A DNA stretch of 64,000 bases from Symbiodinium natans (GCA_905221605.1 CAJNDS010000413.1:188001-252000); one strand, 5' to 3'. Numbered from the stretch's first letter, positions 1 through 12,079 are shown. A program made the numbers and translations. Notes: generated by a model not told the origin, from the letters alone.

Positions 1-405
1 TCCGCTCATCACTGGAGCTTCGGTTGCACCATACGAGGGGCCATTTGCCTCTCCTTCCAGCAAGGAACTTCTTCTTCCGGAGGTTGGCGGCTGCCCCACT
101 GTGGCTTGCCCAGCTTGAGCGCTTGGGCTCATCACCTGTTGAGCATCGGAGCCCAGGGATGAGGATTCTGTGTGTCTGGGGCGCTGTTCCATGGCTTACA
201 AACTGCACGGGCGCGATTCTTTTTCCAACAACACAAGCACGTATACGGTTCCTTTACAGCAGTGCTTTGACAGCTTCGTAGACTTTTGGCTTTACATGCT
301 ACGATACTGCGTTGCTTCGTGGTTTTCTGGGCCTTCACGGCCGTCTTTGGCATCGGTGCTCCACACCTTGCCGTCTTGAGCCAAACACATCGCGGCGGCA
401 CATCC
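1..405 (-). CDS. Two exon-like segments of an unidentified minus-strand gene
   Basis: Read on the minus strand, about 405-286 encodes a segment containing VKVWKGC and AQDGKVWSTDAKDG, and about 144-1 encodes a Ser/Gln/Gly-rich segment (SDAQQVMSPSAQAGQATVG). The second runs off the left edge of the window. An AG acceptor precedes the second segment near 145. Composition and lack of stops look coding, and the two could be consecutive exons of one gene transcribed towards the left edge. I do not recognise the product. The join between them is not determined, because several GC/GA donors are possible around 295-305. Confidence 0.35.
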
Positions 406-1189
406 TTTCCAAACCTTCACATTCTGAACATCCACAGGGGTTTAGGGGGTTTAGGGTTTAGGGTTTGGGGTTTGGGGTTTGGGAGCTTGGGGAGTTTAGG
501 GCCTTAGGCCTTTAAGCCTTAAAGCCGTTTACGGGGCATGCTGCTCACATGTGGCAAACGCACAGCCGAGCTGCTACAGGCCGTGCCCGCGGTCGACTTC
601 GGAAACAAGTGGAAGAGACACGCAGCTAGCATTCACCATTCAGAAAGCGACGATTCGCATTATTTACAATTTTTACGCACATAAAATTTGACTTGCTGAA
701 GAAAGACATTGCCGTACATGCTCAGCATGTCATGTCTATCGGCATTTACGAGGGTTGTCATAGGGAAAAAGAAAAACCTAGATCATGGGGGGGGGGGGGG
801 GTGACCATATTATGTGTGTATATGTACATATATATATATATGTATATACACCCCCCGCCTTTCACAATCATACTATATATATATATATATGCTTGTTTCT
901 GAGCTAGTGCTGTGAAGGCTTTGGGTTTGGATTAGGAAGTTTAGGATAGTTGTGGATGCTCCTCGTCACGCTCCTCCTCATGCTCCTGCTCATGCTTTTG
1001 AACCTCCTCGTCCTCCGTCCTCATCCTCCTCCTCCTCATCATTATCCGCATTCTCCTCCTCATCACAACCGCCCGTAGGAAGCTAAATGAGAACCTAAAC
1101 AAGCATGAAGGCTCACGGCCGTGCTGGTCATAAGAGGAACGCAGATGCCTCTTAACCTCCTACACTCTGCAAGGCGGAACGGGCCCGGG

Positions 1190-2126
1190 GATCCTTCGCA
1201 AAGGCCACGCGGTAGACCCCGTCGTTGATGTTGGGGTAGATCAACGTGTTCAATTCCTAGCTTTTGCACAGCGCTCTCTCTCTCCAGCAAGTTGGGGCGC
1301 TTAAGGGAGGCTTAAAGCGGGGCCTCAGGGGGGGGGGGTGTTAAAGGGGGCTTAAGGGGGGGCTTTGAGATCGAGTTGCGTCAATCTGGGCCCGGAGCTC
1401 CTTCGGGTAGAGGTCAAGACTCTTCCCCTCCTTTTCAGGGAGCGTCACAGGGAGCCCAACACCCCCTTCATTAAGAAACGCACTAAACGGACTAGGGCTC
1501 CTGAGCTTTTTCCTGCATTCTGAAGGCTTGGGAGTGCTTGGGGGGATGTTCTGTGCTAGTGTGGTATCGTAGTATCTGTAATCTTTTCTTAAAACTGCCT
1601 TGAAGTGGAGGGGATGAGGATTTGTTGCTCCCCCTCTGTCCTCATCGAGCAGATCGTCCAAGCACGAGTTCAGGATGTAGCCAATCTGGATGTTGTCGTT
1701 GCTGACGATCTTGCGAGTCTTCTTATCGAAGAGGATGGGTACGCTGAGCTGCCTGCGGCCATAGTCAGGCGAGTCCGTTAGATAGATGTCGCGTGTGTGC
1801 TTGGCATTGAGGACAGGATCCGGATTTTCAGCATCGAAGGCCCAGCCCGAGTAGTCGTCAGAGCCCAGGCCGCCACCCCAGAAGTAGTTCGCCGTGGCCG
1901 AGACAGAGACGACGCTCGCTGGGATGCGCTTGAGAGCGTGGACCACCAGCACACGGTGGCACCAGCCGCAGGTGTAGTTAATGTAGAGGTGGTATCGGTC
2001 CGGCTCGGGCGGGAAGGCCGAGGCCGGGGCGATCCAGTTCTGGAAGTTCGAAGCCCCACGCTTGAAGGCCCCAGCCTCTCGGGATAGCGAGTCCCTTGAG
2101 AAGGGCCTCCTCTGAGCCGGCACCAC
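1190..2126 (-). CDS. Glutathionyl-hydroquinone reductase-like protein (Xi-class GST), partial
   Basis: Family role: glutathione-dependent reduction of glutathionyl-hydroquinones, cytosolic. The exon 2126-1380 carries the typical start (GAFKRGASNFQNWI), the PEPDRYHLYINYTCGWCHR active-site strand, the VPILFDKK strand and DLYPKELRAQID. This joins through a GC donor at 1379 and an AG|G acceptor at 1257 (123-nt intron) to ELNTLIYPNINDGVYRVAFA, matching the family's IDELNxxIYxxxNNGVYKxGFA. A second intron (about 1628-1422, GC donor) is likely, because the residues between ILNS and DLYP are not family-like although the frame stays open. A possible first exon lies upstream, with GCCGCCATGG at 2341-2332. 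The C-terminal all-helical domain is not visible to the left, so the gene is truncated or its remaining exons are unrecognised. The usual CPWA is CGWC here, making a CxxC. Confidence 0.7.
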
Positions 2127-3177
2127 CCCTGCTATTTCGAGACATAGTACTGACTATCATGCTCATGTTTCTGTCTGGAGATGGGGCTGCGATTATGACT
2201 AGGATTACCATTGCCACTACCCGTTAACTGCGGTCGTAACCTTCTTTCGTGCGCTTAGAACCCTACTTTTCTCGCCTCTGTTGGGGCCAGTGCCGGGTCG
2301 CCCGCGCCACCTGCGAAGGCTTTGGCTTCGGCCATGGCGGCTTCGGCTGCCGACGAGAGGCAGCTTGGGCCCACGCCGAATCGGGCTTAGGAAAGTTTAG
2401 GGTTTCGGGTTTCGAACCCCCCAAGTTTAGGCTTCAGGGTCCTTGGTGAAGCCCTTAAGCTCCTGAACTCTAAATCCTCGAGCCCCTTTTAGCCCCAGAA
2501 CCCCTGAAACCTTGAAGCCAAAACTTCCCTCCAACCCCCCCAAAGTCGACAAGCCCCACGATACCAGAAGAACCCGAAGTGAGGGGGATGAGACTTTGGC
2601 AAGGCAGCGATTCCCACCGCCCGTGCCAACCGCACAGTGCCTGGCGCCTCATTGCCGGATGATAGAAGGTTTATGGGGGGAGGGGTCCTAAACCCTCAAG
2701 TCCCTAAACCCCTACACCCCTAAACCCCTAAACCCCTAAACCCTTAACCCTAAACCCTAAACCCCTACACCCTTGAAGGGGAGTAACCGGCCGAGCTGCG
2801 CGTGAGCAAGGGACCGCACCGAGCCGCGAAACGGTTCAGAGCCTCTGGGTCGGGTGGGCTGCGGAGCCTGTGGGTAGTTCTCTAAATGAGGGACCTTCTG
2901 GAATTTTTGTTTGGGGGGGGTCCTTAATATAAAGCGTCGTACTAAAAAAATAGACCCCAAAAGGGAGCCTGGTTTGGAGAACTGCAACTACCCATGCTGC
3001 TTGCAACAAAGGCAGCCCAGTAGTACCCAAGGCCACCCAACCCTGCACTCTGAAACCTCCCGGCCCTAAACCCTAGACCCTCTCAACCCCTAAACCAGAA
3101 AAAGCCTCTCAAACCCTACCCCTGTACCCGTGGCTTAAGCCCTAAACCCTAAACTCTAAACCCTAAACCCTAGATGG

Positions 3178-3255
3178 GATGCCTCCACCACTGGCTCGCA
3201 CAGGTCCAGCTTGAGATCGCTACGGTTATCAGCCTGTTGTGGCTTGGGAACCGTC
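3178..3255 (-). CDS. Exon-like island, unassigned
   Basis: Minus-strand reading gives an open, non-repetitive segment including VPKPQQADNRSDLKLDLCEP, sitting between telomere-like arrays as real exons do elsewhere in this window. No family recognised; boundaries approximate. Confidence 0.25.
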
Positions 3256-3260
3256 ATCTG

Positions 3261-3392
3261 GGTTTAGGGTTTAGGGTTTAGGGTTTAGGGTTTAGGGTTT
3301 AGGGTTTAGGGTTTAGGGTTTAGGGTTTAGGGTTTAGGGTTTAGGGTTTAGGGTTTAGGGTTTAGGGTTAGGGTTTAGGGTTCAGGGTTCAG
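3261..3392 (+). repeat. TTTAGGG telomere-like array
   Basis: About 17 TTTAGGG units, nearly perfect, decaying at the right end (TTCAGGG variants). Internal, with unique DNA on both sides. Confidence 0.95.
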
Positions 3393-3559
3393 GATTTAAA
3401 GAAATAAGGGTAAATACTTATGCCTTACGGTTTCCTTCTCTAGCAGCCACATTTCAAGTTGGGGGGGAGAGTCGGTTTTGAAGGTCATTCTTGGACCCTC
3501 AACCCTCAACTCTATACCCCTAAACCCTAAACCCTATACCCTGGACTCGGACCCTGAAC

Positions 3560-3700
3560 CCGCAACTCAAGCTCCAGGCTACACCCAAATGCCCTGGTTA
3601 CACGGGCCCTTGGTATGGGAGCCCTTCGCTGAGGAGCCTAAAGTATGTTTCAGAAAAGGGCCCACAATTCACCACCATTCCAGGCAGGTAAGGGGCAAAA
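3560..3700 (+). CDS. Exon-like island, unassigned (plus strand)
   Basis: Plus-strand reading contains WLHGPLVWEPFAEEPKVCF and ends near a canonical-looking donor (CAG|GTAAGG at about 3689). No family recognised. A second plus-strand island at about 3890-4010 (DDSADEPAQGKIIPASVGF) could belong to the same gene. Confidence 0.25.
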
Positions 3701-4344
3701 ATTAAGGGACCCTGCAACTACCCTGTAAACTCTCAGTCCAAGCACCGTAAAGCCCTGAATCCTAAACCATGTAACTGGGTTGGGGCCCCACGAAGACTTC
3801 AATTTCTGTGGGTTAGTAGGGCTTAAAATTGTTCACCAATCTAGCCCCCGACAGCCTGACTCCTAAACCGTGAAGATGCCTCCTGGATGTTTCCGAAGAG
3901 GTCGAGACGATTCTGCCGATGAGCCTGCCCAGGGTAAAATTATCCCAGCCTCTGTAGGGTTTGAAGACTTTGTAGGGCGCGTAGGGCGTTTAAGTTTAGT
4001 GCTCAAGGAATAAGGGTTGCACAAATTTGTTGGTCTGCTTCAAGAAAAACAGGGCGCTGAGCGAGGAGGGTCGTTGAAATTGACAGGGGCTTGTGAAGCT
4101 TGAGGCCCAGGCTATTGTAAAACAGGAACTCTGTTGTTCGATGCTCGGGTATCGGAAGCTGATACGAGCGCTAAACCCTAAACCCTAAACCCTAACCCCC
4201 AAAAACATAAGACAAGCGGTTCTAAACCCTAAACCCTCAGCACTTTGAGCGGTCAAAGCAGCGCAGCCTCGTCTGTGCACAGTAGCACGTGCTCTCGGAG
4301 TGCCTGCGCTCTGCTGGTGCTCATGCGGATTCACAGATCTTTTT

Positions 4345-4443
4345 GGTTTAGGGTTTAGGGTTTAGGGTTTAGGGTTTAGGGTTTAGGGTTTAGGGTTTAG
4401 GGTTTAGGGTTTAGGGTTTAGGGTTAGGGTTTAGGGTTTAGGG
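4345..4443 (+). repeat. TTTAGGG telomere-like array
   Basis: About 14 units, with one TTAGGG slip near the right end. Confidence 0.95.
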
Positions 4444-4610
4444 TGCTTTTTGCCCCCCCTACCCCCCGCCGCCCCCGCCCCGGCGGGTCAGGCTGTGTAG
4501 GGTTCAGGGTTCCCGAAACCCCAAATCCCAAACCCTAAACCCTAAACCCTGAACCCCAAACGCTTTGCGGGTTTCGCCAACCTTACAAAGACAGAGAGGA
4601 CTGCGTAGGC

Positions 4611-4654
4611 CTCGCACAACTCGGGGTCCAGGACGCCCTTGATCACGATGTAAC
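4611..4654 (-). CDS. Possible phytanoyl-CoA dioxygenase-like (PhyH) exon
   Basis: A 44-nt minus-strand exon bounded by AG|G (4656-4655) and a GC donor (4610-4609) encodes YIVIKGVLDPELCE. This resembles the first strand of PhyH-type 2-oxoglutarate oxygenases (GYVVIKGVLxPE). The splice sites are of the same type as in the helicase gene. No other PhyH exon with catalytic HxD was found nearby, so the assignment rests on one short motif. Confidence 0.35.
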
Positions 4655-4845
4655 CTGTTTTGCCGTGAGAGCCCCGAGACCCTAAACCCTAACCCTAAGA
4701 CTCTAAGGCCTCTTATCTTAGGGTTTTTGGGGTCAAAAGGCCTTCTCATATAAGCTTTTTTGGGCTGTTTTGAGCCTAAGGGTGAGTGCCTAACTGGGAA
4801 AATGAAGAACCCTAAGCCCCAACTTTGTGAGAGAGAGAGAGAGAA

Positions 4846-4877
<32 letters not shown>

Positions 4878-7261
4878 ACGATTGAAGCGCCAAATCCTTC
4901 TGAAGCAGCCCGGCTAGGAATCCTCCCAGAGAGCACCTTCCCTCAACTAAGAAACTCTGGGTTTTCAGGACTTAGCGATTTAGGGTTTTATGGGTTTCGG
5001 GGGCTGGGTGTCGAGGCGGACCTCGTTCAAGGTTCCGTGAATAGTGGGCACCGGGCTCGGGGATCAAAGGCCATGAGCACAACAGGACATAAACTTCACG
5101 ACTCAGCACCCCAAAATACCTAAAACCTTTTTGAACCCGAGCGGGACACGAAGAGGCCTAGATCCCCAAAGCCCTCCATCCTTTGCCTCCGCGAAAACTC
5201 TGCCAGCACGCCCTCTCTCCTCAGCCTAAGCCTCGCAGCCCTACAGCCCTGAAGCGGGTTTAGGGTTTAGGGTTTAGGGTTTCGGGTTTAGGGTTTAGGG
5301 TTTAGGGTTTAGGGTTTAGGGTTTCAAACCCAACCGTTTGAGCCCCCAGCGCCTGAGCCCCCAAACCCTCAAACCCGAAAACGCTGGAGCCCCGAACATG
5401 GCCACAACAGTCCCCATACAAGGCACCCAAGAACAAGGACCTACAGCATGTCGGTATCGCTTCTACCGCTTTCTACCCCTTGATAGTTAGAATCCACACT
5501 GCCCCGAAACCCTAAACCCTAAACTTCAAAACCCCATCTTAAAACCCTACACCCTTCCCCCCAGCCTTGTTCCTTCAGTTGCTCAAGATCGGCCTCAGAC
5601 GCCTTGCAACAAGGAAAATACATTTACAAACGAGGGAGGGAGGGAGAGGGAGAGAGAGGGAGAGATAAAAAAACATGTGTAATGGTGAGTGGGAAAGGGC
5701 GAAGGGAGGGGAGGCAAAGGGGGGCATGGAGTATAAGGTTTAGGGTCCGCGGGCTGCCAGTTGCAATTCAGGAGCTGTTTTAAAATTTAGGAATTAGAGC
5801 CAAGGACTTTCCGGGGCAAGGGGTCAGAGCTCCGAGTCTCGAGTTCCGGTGGCGTAAAGTCGACGGCCATCAAAGTCGAGGGTAGTATGGGCATTTCCCC
5901 TAGTAGAGATGCCCCAAATCGGCCCCCAAATACGCTAATCACCATAGGAGGTACGACACTCTTCTCTGAAATCAATTTTGTTTGACCATGTCCCACCTAA
6001 ACCCAAAACCCGACCCGAAGCCCTAAACCCCATAATATGGGGGTTTTAGGGCTCAGGGTCAGGTTTTTATTCTAGTGCCGTATCGTTTTTACCAATCCCA
6101 ACTGAACCCAAGGCTTTGTGTTGCGGCACGCTGCGGACCTCAGAGGAGGGCGCCATCGCGCCTGGCGGTTCAAGGGCTTTATGGGGTTATCTGCACCATT
6201 GTTGGGGGTACCATTAAAGATGATCATTTTTGTTCGATATTGGGTTTAAGAATTCATAAGAATGTTAAATAACTTTCAACAATGACCCAGTTCTAGGGGG
6301 TGTCGGAAGGCTTAGGGTTGTGGAGGGTTAAGAGTGCTCCAGGGTATAGGGTCTTGGGATTGTGGAGCTTAAGGGTGTTAGGGTTTAGTGGGTTGGAGGG
6401 GTTAAGGCTCTATGGGGTCTGTAGGGGTTTATTCTAGGGTTTAGGGTAGGCATTTAGGGCTTTAGGGTTCTCGAGTTCAAGGGTCAGAGGGTTTGGCGTT
6501 AGAGGGCTGTACAGAGATGGTTCGAGATGTTTAGGAAAATAAGGGGCCCTTGATATAGACCCCCGTCAATGGTGGTCACTATTCTTGTCAACACCCAGCA
6601 CAACACTACTCGCAGCTCGCACGCTCTCAGACAAGTAACAGCATCGACACCAATTGAGAGTGATCTGGCGCCCTAGCCACAATATTTGGGTTTGGGGTTT
6701 AGGGTTTAGGGTTTAGGGTTTAGGGTTTAGGGTTTAGGGTTTAGGGTTTAGGGTCAGACATCTGCATGGTACCATGACGGCACTCGGCCCACACCCTCCC
6801 TTCAAGCCAAGGGGCTACTATCGCGCTCGTTGCCAGCAAGATAGTAGGATCCCCTTATATTAAGGACCCCCATAAGGTACCCCGAATTTTCGGAAACCCC
6901 CATATAAAGTCCAAAAGCGCTCCCGGCTCTTATATCGAGCAACTTTTGGCCGCCAGCCAGAACCCTATGCCACAACGCCTCCAAAGCCGTGCCCAGAAAA
7001 CAGCCCTGGTAGTGCCACTGATGCCTATAAGGGTTCTTAGGGTTTTTGGGACTAGGGCTCGGGGGTTCAGAGTTTCAGGCTTCGGCTTAGGCTGGCTTAG
7101 GGTTCCCAGACCGTAAACCCAAACTTAGGGTTTAGGGTTTAGGGTTTAGGGTTTAGGGTTTAGGGTTTAGGGTCTGGACCATGGGGGCTTTGGGAGGTGG
7201 CTTGCGCTCCGCGAGCTTACTGGTTCTATCAAGTAGGGCACTCGTTTCGTCTAATTGGGGT

Positions 7262-7385
7262 CGGGTCACACAAGTTTCTTTTCGGACCCTAAGGACCCTA
7301 AGGCCACCTACGAATTGAATCCACTGTTTGGGCTCAAGCTGGTGAAGTTCCGTCAGAAGGGTCTACAAAGGACGGGAAAACTAGG
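7262..7385 (+). CDS. Exon-like island, unassigned
   Basis: Plus-strand segment reading DPKATYELNPLFGLKLVKF followed by RQKGLQ, with no repeats and good coding appearance. Not recognised; ends not defined. Neighbouring islands at about 7530-7595 (EAEALRAREAGMATRTKPQ) and 7730-7800 may be further exons on the same strand. Confidence 0.25.
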
Positions 7386-8898
7386 AGGCCTAGGGCTCCT
7401 CGACTTTTATTTAGGGGTTAGGGCTTAAGTTAGCCCTAGCCCACAAACCCCAAACCCCAAAACCCCAAACCCCTAAACCCCTAAACCCCAAACCCCAAAC
7501 CCCAAACCCTAAACCCTAAACCTTGAAGCCGAGGCGCTGCGCGCGAGGGAGGCCGGGATGGCAACCCGAACTAAGCCGCAGAAACCCCGTAAGCCCCATG
7601 AAAACTCTGTAATCTCTGTCAACCCTTGTCCACCTTGTAAAAGCCTAAAGCCTAAGCCCTAAAAATCCTAAACCCCAAACCTAAACCCAAAACCCCTAAG
7701 CCAAACCCTCAACCACATAAATTCCAACTGCCACGATGGCTGGTCCGTAAGAGTCCAAGAGCCCGATTCTGACCGAGGCAACCACTTCCCTCATGGACAG
7801 TGGCCCTGCAGGGTCCTAAGTGGATCTTCGTGTTTTCGAGGATTGAATCCCCAAAACCCTCAACCCTAAACCCCAAACAAAAAAAAAAAAATGGGATCCC
7901 TTCACCCCAAGCCCCAAACCCAAAGTCTTCATGGCTCTGTTGCGCACATGGGGAGCCAAAGCGCAGCAGAAGTTTTGGCAGCTGACCTCGTACAAGCCTT
8001 CACGTTTCGGGGGTAGGGGGCTGAGGCTTTTAGGGGATTAGGGGGGGTGTAGGTGGTTTAGAGGGGTTTAGGGGGGTTTAGGTGGTTTGGGGGGTCCAGG
8101 GGGGTTTAGGGGGGTTCAGGGGGGTTTAGGGGGAGTTCGGGGTCTAGAGGTTTGATTAGGGTTGAGGGGCTTAAGGTGTTAGCCCAAAGTCACCCCTTTT
8201 CCACCATGCTTTGTGCTCGATGCCTCTCCGCATCTTCGATTCGGGGTTTTAGGGCTCAAGGCTTAGGGTTTAGGGTTTAGGGTTTAGGGTTTAGGGGTTC
8301 AGGGATTTTGGGGGCTTCTGGGTACTCTGGGGATGTGCCTGGTTCAGGCAGACATGGGAAGACGGAGCTTCCGGTCGCGTGCAAAGGGCACCGGGCAGAG
8401 CAGCGCCCTGGAAAGGTCCAGCCTTCAAGGGAACCCTCCTTCGAAAACAGTGGGCTGCGGTCATCGGCCGGCTTACCCCGGGCCCAAGGAAACTCGAGAC
8501 CTCTGGTGAATATCTTCGGTGACATAGGGTCTGAGGGTGTGTGACTTCTGGGGGCATCATTGGGACAATCCATCCACTACTGCACCATGCCATCTGGTCC
8601 GGAGGTCGTCGGAGGTCTTAAGAGACCTCTGGCTCGTCGGTGGAATTCACCAGCGAGCCTTGCTGTTCACGGGATTTGTGCAGATCTGAGCGCGGCCATA
8701 TGGACTTGTGAACCCTAAACCTGTCCAAAAACTGGGAGAACCTTAAACCCCAAACCCGAAACCCTAAACCCTAAACCACTACAAATGAAAACGCTCCAGT
8801 TCGACGAATGTGGCCAAGAGCAGGGGCCTGTTGCAGAGAGGCTCCGGCAAGCAGTCCTTGGGGCGTTGGAGGGTTCAAGAGCCTTGTGCTACTGTAGT

Positions 8899-9018
8899 GG
8901 TTTAGGGTTTAGGGTTTAGGGTTTAGGGTTTAGGGTTTAGGGTTTAGGGTTTAGGGTTTAGGGTTTAGGGTATAGGGTATAGGGTTTAGGGTTTAGGGTT
9001 TAGGGTTTAGGGTTTAGG
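8899..9018 (+). repeat. TTTAGGG telomere-like array
   Basis: About 17 units with two TATAGGG variants. Similar shorter plus-oriented arrays are at 5259-5322, 6684-6755, 7126-7172, 8262-8296, 9798-9878, 11154-11222 and 18493-18549. Confidence 0.95.
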
Positions 9019-9184
9019 GGCCCTTGGGCCCCCAAAAAAGGCGAAGGTACGAGCCCTTTCAGCCAATCTGCCCCGTCTCTGCGCCGGCAGCTTCTCTGCA
9101 AAGAAGGAAGGCACGGGGCCCAGAGAATCGTCTCCCACTTTGGCTCACCGCATGGCTCCCCTTGCACAGCAACGACCTCTCTGT

Positions 9185-9367
9185 TACTTGGAGGTTCATT
9201 AGGGTACTTATAAGTAGGGTCAGAATGGTTCTAAGTAGGGTTATAGATACCCTGAAAAAGGTTATATGGTGAATTTAAGTAGGGTGATAAAGCACCCTAA
9301 ACAAGGTTAGAACCAGAGTTACCCTACTTACAACCCTACTTATAGGTACCCCAGATGAACCTCCAAG
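9185..9367. mobile_element. Short TIR element, family A
   Basis: Starts with TACTTGGAGGTTCAT and ends with ATGAACCTCCAAG, with subterminal GGGTACTTATAAGTAGGG-like motifs facing inward from both ends. No ORF. About 183 bp, with the architecture of a MITE or introner-like element. Best-preserved copy of the family. Confidence 0.75.
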
Positions 9368-10218
9368 AACTGGTGACTGCGAGTATCGGGCAGCCCTCCC
9401 GATTCGGATGGGTGCTCTGAGGGAGTTCGGCTACGTCCAAGCGGCACCCAGCATTGATGCGACTATTGCGCGCCAAGTGCGCTGGTCCAATCCGGGAGCT
9501 TGCGTCACCTTCTCTAGACCCAAGGAGGACCCTAGCACCCGAAACCCCATCGCCTCTCGAAAGCTTAGCCCAAAGCCCTCAGCCGTGCACTCCAGCTCCC
9601 TGACCCATTCAGGCCTAAAACCCTAAACTAGTTCATGGTTGGGAAAATATTAAAAATCTAATTTGTTATTCATTATTGGGTTTAAGTACCCTTAAAATGT
9701 AAAATGTTACCCAACTATGACAAAGCAAAGCCCTAAACCCATTGGGTATCTACCCTGAGAGCCCAGGACGCCGAATAAAAGCACAGACTTGAAGTCGGTT
9801 TAGGGTTTAGGGTTTAGGGTTTAGGGTTTAGGGCTTAGGGTTTAGGGTTTAGGGTGTAGGGTTTAGGGTTTAGGGTTTATAAGCCATTCGTGAAGGTATC
9901 TTCTCCTTCAACGCAAAAGGTGTTCGGCTCCCGGCGTCTGGGCCCAGCCCCTGGTGTTCTTAGAGCCCCTTGGCCCTAGGCTTTCAGCAGTGAAACTTTC
10001 GTAGTCATAGTCCCTTCTTTAAGGTTAACCAGCTAAGATGAGGAAGGATGCCAAAAACCTCTACTGGGAAGGAGTCATTCGGGCGTCAGGGTATGAGTTC
10101 CCCACACCGTGTGGTTCTAACGGACGTTGGGAGTGGGAGGGCCTGGCTCAGGTAGTGGGCAGCGCCAGCCCCCTCGCACAAAGCGCGGCTATGGGATGCG
10201 GGGGGACTGTATACATAG

Positions 10219-10369
10219 TACTCGGAGGTTCATGGTGCTTATTAACCCAAGTATAACTCTACTGATAACCCACTTGCAAACCCCTTAAGTGGCCCAATTT
10301 GGTTCTAAGTACAATTATAAGTCTAAGTACAGCTATAGTTGGTTAAGAAGTACCATGAGCCTCCACGTA
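10219..10369. mobile_element. Short TIR element, family A
   Basis: TACTCGGAGGTTCATGGT at the left end and ACCATGAGCCTCCACGTA at the right end, with internal ATAAGTACA-type motifs; about 151 bp, no ORF. Confidence 0.75.
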
Positions 10370-10471
10370 AAGCCATGGCAAGGCCGAATCACGCTCTCGC
10401 TCAGGTTCCGTGCGCATTCCGTGGTCCATATCGCGCTTGGCATGGATCGGCAAGGCCTTAGGAACCTAAAC

Positions 10472-10581
10472 TTGGGATGTTCCCCCGTCTACTGACAGTC
10501 CTTAATAGGTTTGTTTTTTTTATAGGGGGGGGTGCGATAACCCCTACTAAGGACTGTTTGTATACGGGGGGAACATCCCAA
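10472..10581. mobile_element. Short TIR element, family C
   Basis: Left end TTGGGATGTTCCCCC and right end GGGGGAACATCCCAA are an exact 15-bp inverted repeat; inside are ACAGTCCTTAATAGG and its inverse CCCCTACTAAGGACTGT. No ORF; 110 bp. Confidence 0.85.
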
Positions 10582-10789
10582 ACCTAACCCTAAACCCCAA
10601 ACGCCGCTCTTTGCGTGCGCATGGAATCCTCTTGAAGCGGTCTCTCACTGCTTGGAAGTGGTACTTAGGGTTCGGGGTATCACGGCAGCAGTGCATTAAG
10701 GTATTTGGGCTGGGTTCACGAGATGTTCAACACAACTCAATATACCTCAACTCAGAATCCAGAATGTTCAACACAAGTGAATATGGGAG

Positions 10790-10895
10790 TTTACAAAAAA
10801 ATAGGAGACCCCTGAAAACGACCCCCCAAAAGTAGGATTCCCTTGTCATAAGGACCCCAAATAAGGTGCCCCTGATTTCGGAAACCCCCATATAC
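10790..10895. mobile_element. Short repeat, family D
   Basis: AATAGGAGACCCC ... GTAGGATTCCCTTGTCATAAGGACCCC ... TTTCGGAAACCCCC (interrupted consensus). Related segments at about 2884-2965, 6838-6905, 18727-18800, 23805-23920, 50698-50790 and 55546-55660 share the AATAGGGG / TTTCCGAAA ends and a central AAGGGGTCCTTA palindrome. Confidence 0.5.
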
Positions 10896-12079
10896 CTTGA
10901 CTCAGAATCCAGAAGTCATTAGGGTTTAAGGTGCATTCCCGAGGAGGAAGTTGTCAGCTTCACTGGCTCTGCTGTACAATGCCAGGAACTTCCTGAACAT
11001 GCGATTGGCGGTGATTGCGCCCGAAGCACCTGTGCCTGCCCTGCTTATAAAACTGCCTCTGCGCACAGATACGCGTTTGTAGCACTGCATGGGTTTAGGG
11101 CTCAGGGTTTTAGGATAGGCCTCTCTTCCTACAAACCCAGTGATGCCCCTGGGGTTTAGGGTTTAGGGTTTAGGGTTTAGGGTTTAGGGTTTAGGGTTTA
11201 GGGTTTAGGGTTTAGGGTTTAGAGTTTTTAGGGTTTAAGGTCACTCCGCTATCACTCGCAGAGGCTGTGGGCAGCACAGGAGAGAACACCACACGAAGCC
11301 TAAGGCCCTTAGACCCCCACAAACCCCATCGAAGGGCACGGGCAAGTGTCAGCCAGCAGAGACGACAGCAAGAGCAGCAGCCATCTACCCCTACCTTGAA
11401 GCCTTCTCCTCAGTAGCCTGTGGGCTTTGGGGAGTTTGGGGAGCTCTAAACCCTTGAAGGTTGAGTTGCTAGTCTTAACCTCCAACGCTTAAGATCTAAA
11501 CGATCGTAGCCCCCAAAGCATCCCGAAAGCTACGTGCTTTCACGCTCCTGCTAACGCTACATGCCGGCGCGATCGACAGTGCCCGAATGCATCCGGATTC
11601 CACCGATGCCCATTGCGGTGCCTTTGAGCTGAACTTGGGGGTTTACGGCTCAGGGCGTTTAGGGTGATTACCTATGCTCTCTCCTTACAACTTAAGACCC
11701 CTACATGCCTTCAATCTCCAAAATACCCGTCCTACTTAAATTCTTGGCCCCGATGTAACCAAAAGATAGGGAACCGGATATCAAGCTCTCCGAACCCTAA
11801 GGCGACCATAGTTTAGAGAACGTCCCAGATCAGGGTCTAGGGCCCCAGGGGAGGCTGGCCGTGCCCCCCAAAATCGGCTCTTGTAAGGTGAGCTTTTTAG
11901 TAGCGCAAGGGCCTGTTGAGCCCGACTCACCTGGCGAAAATGAAAAGAAAAAAGCAAAGAGACCGTCTGTTGGCTCCGACGCAAGAGCGCACATTCATTG
12001 AGCTAACCATGTGCTTGCTGCGGCAAAGCCACTTCAAATTGAGAGCAGGTGCGACCACGTAGCCTTTTCGTACTGTTGG

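Noticed and set aside
3261-3392. Chromosome end (true telomere)
   Set aside because: Arrays are internal, short, occur in both orientations and are flanked by genes on both sides.
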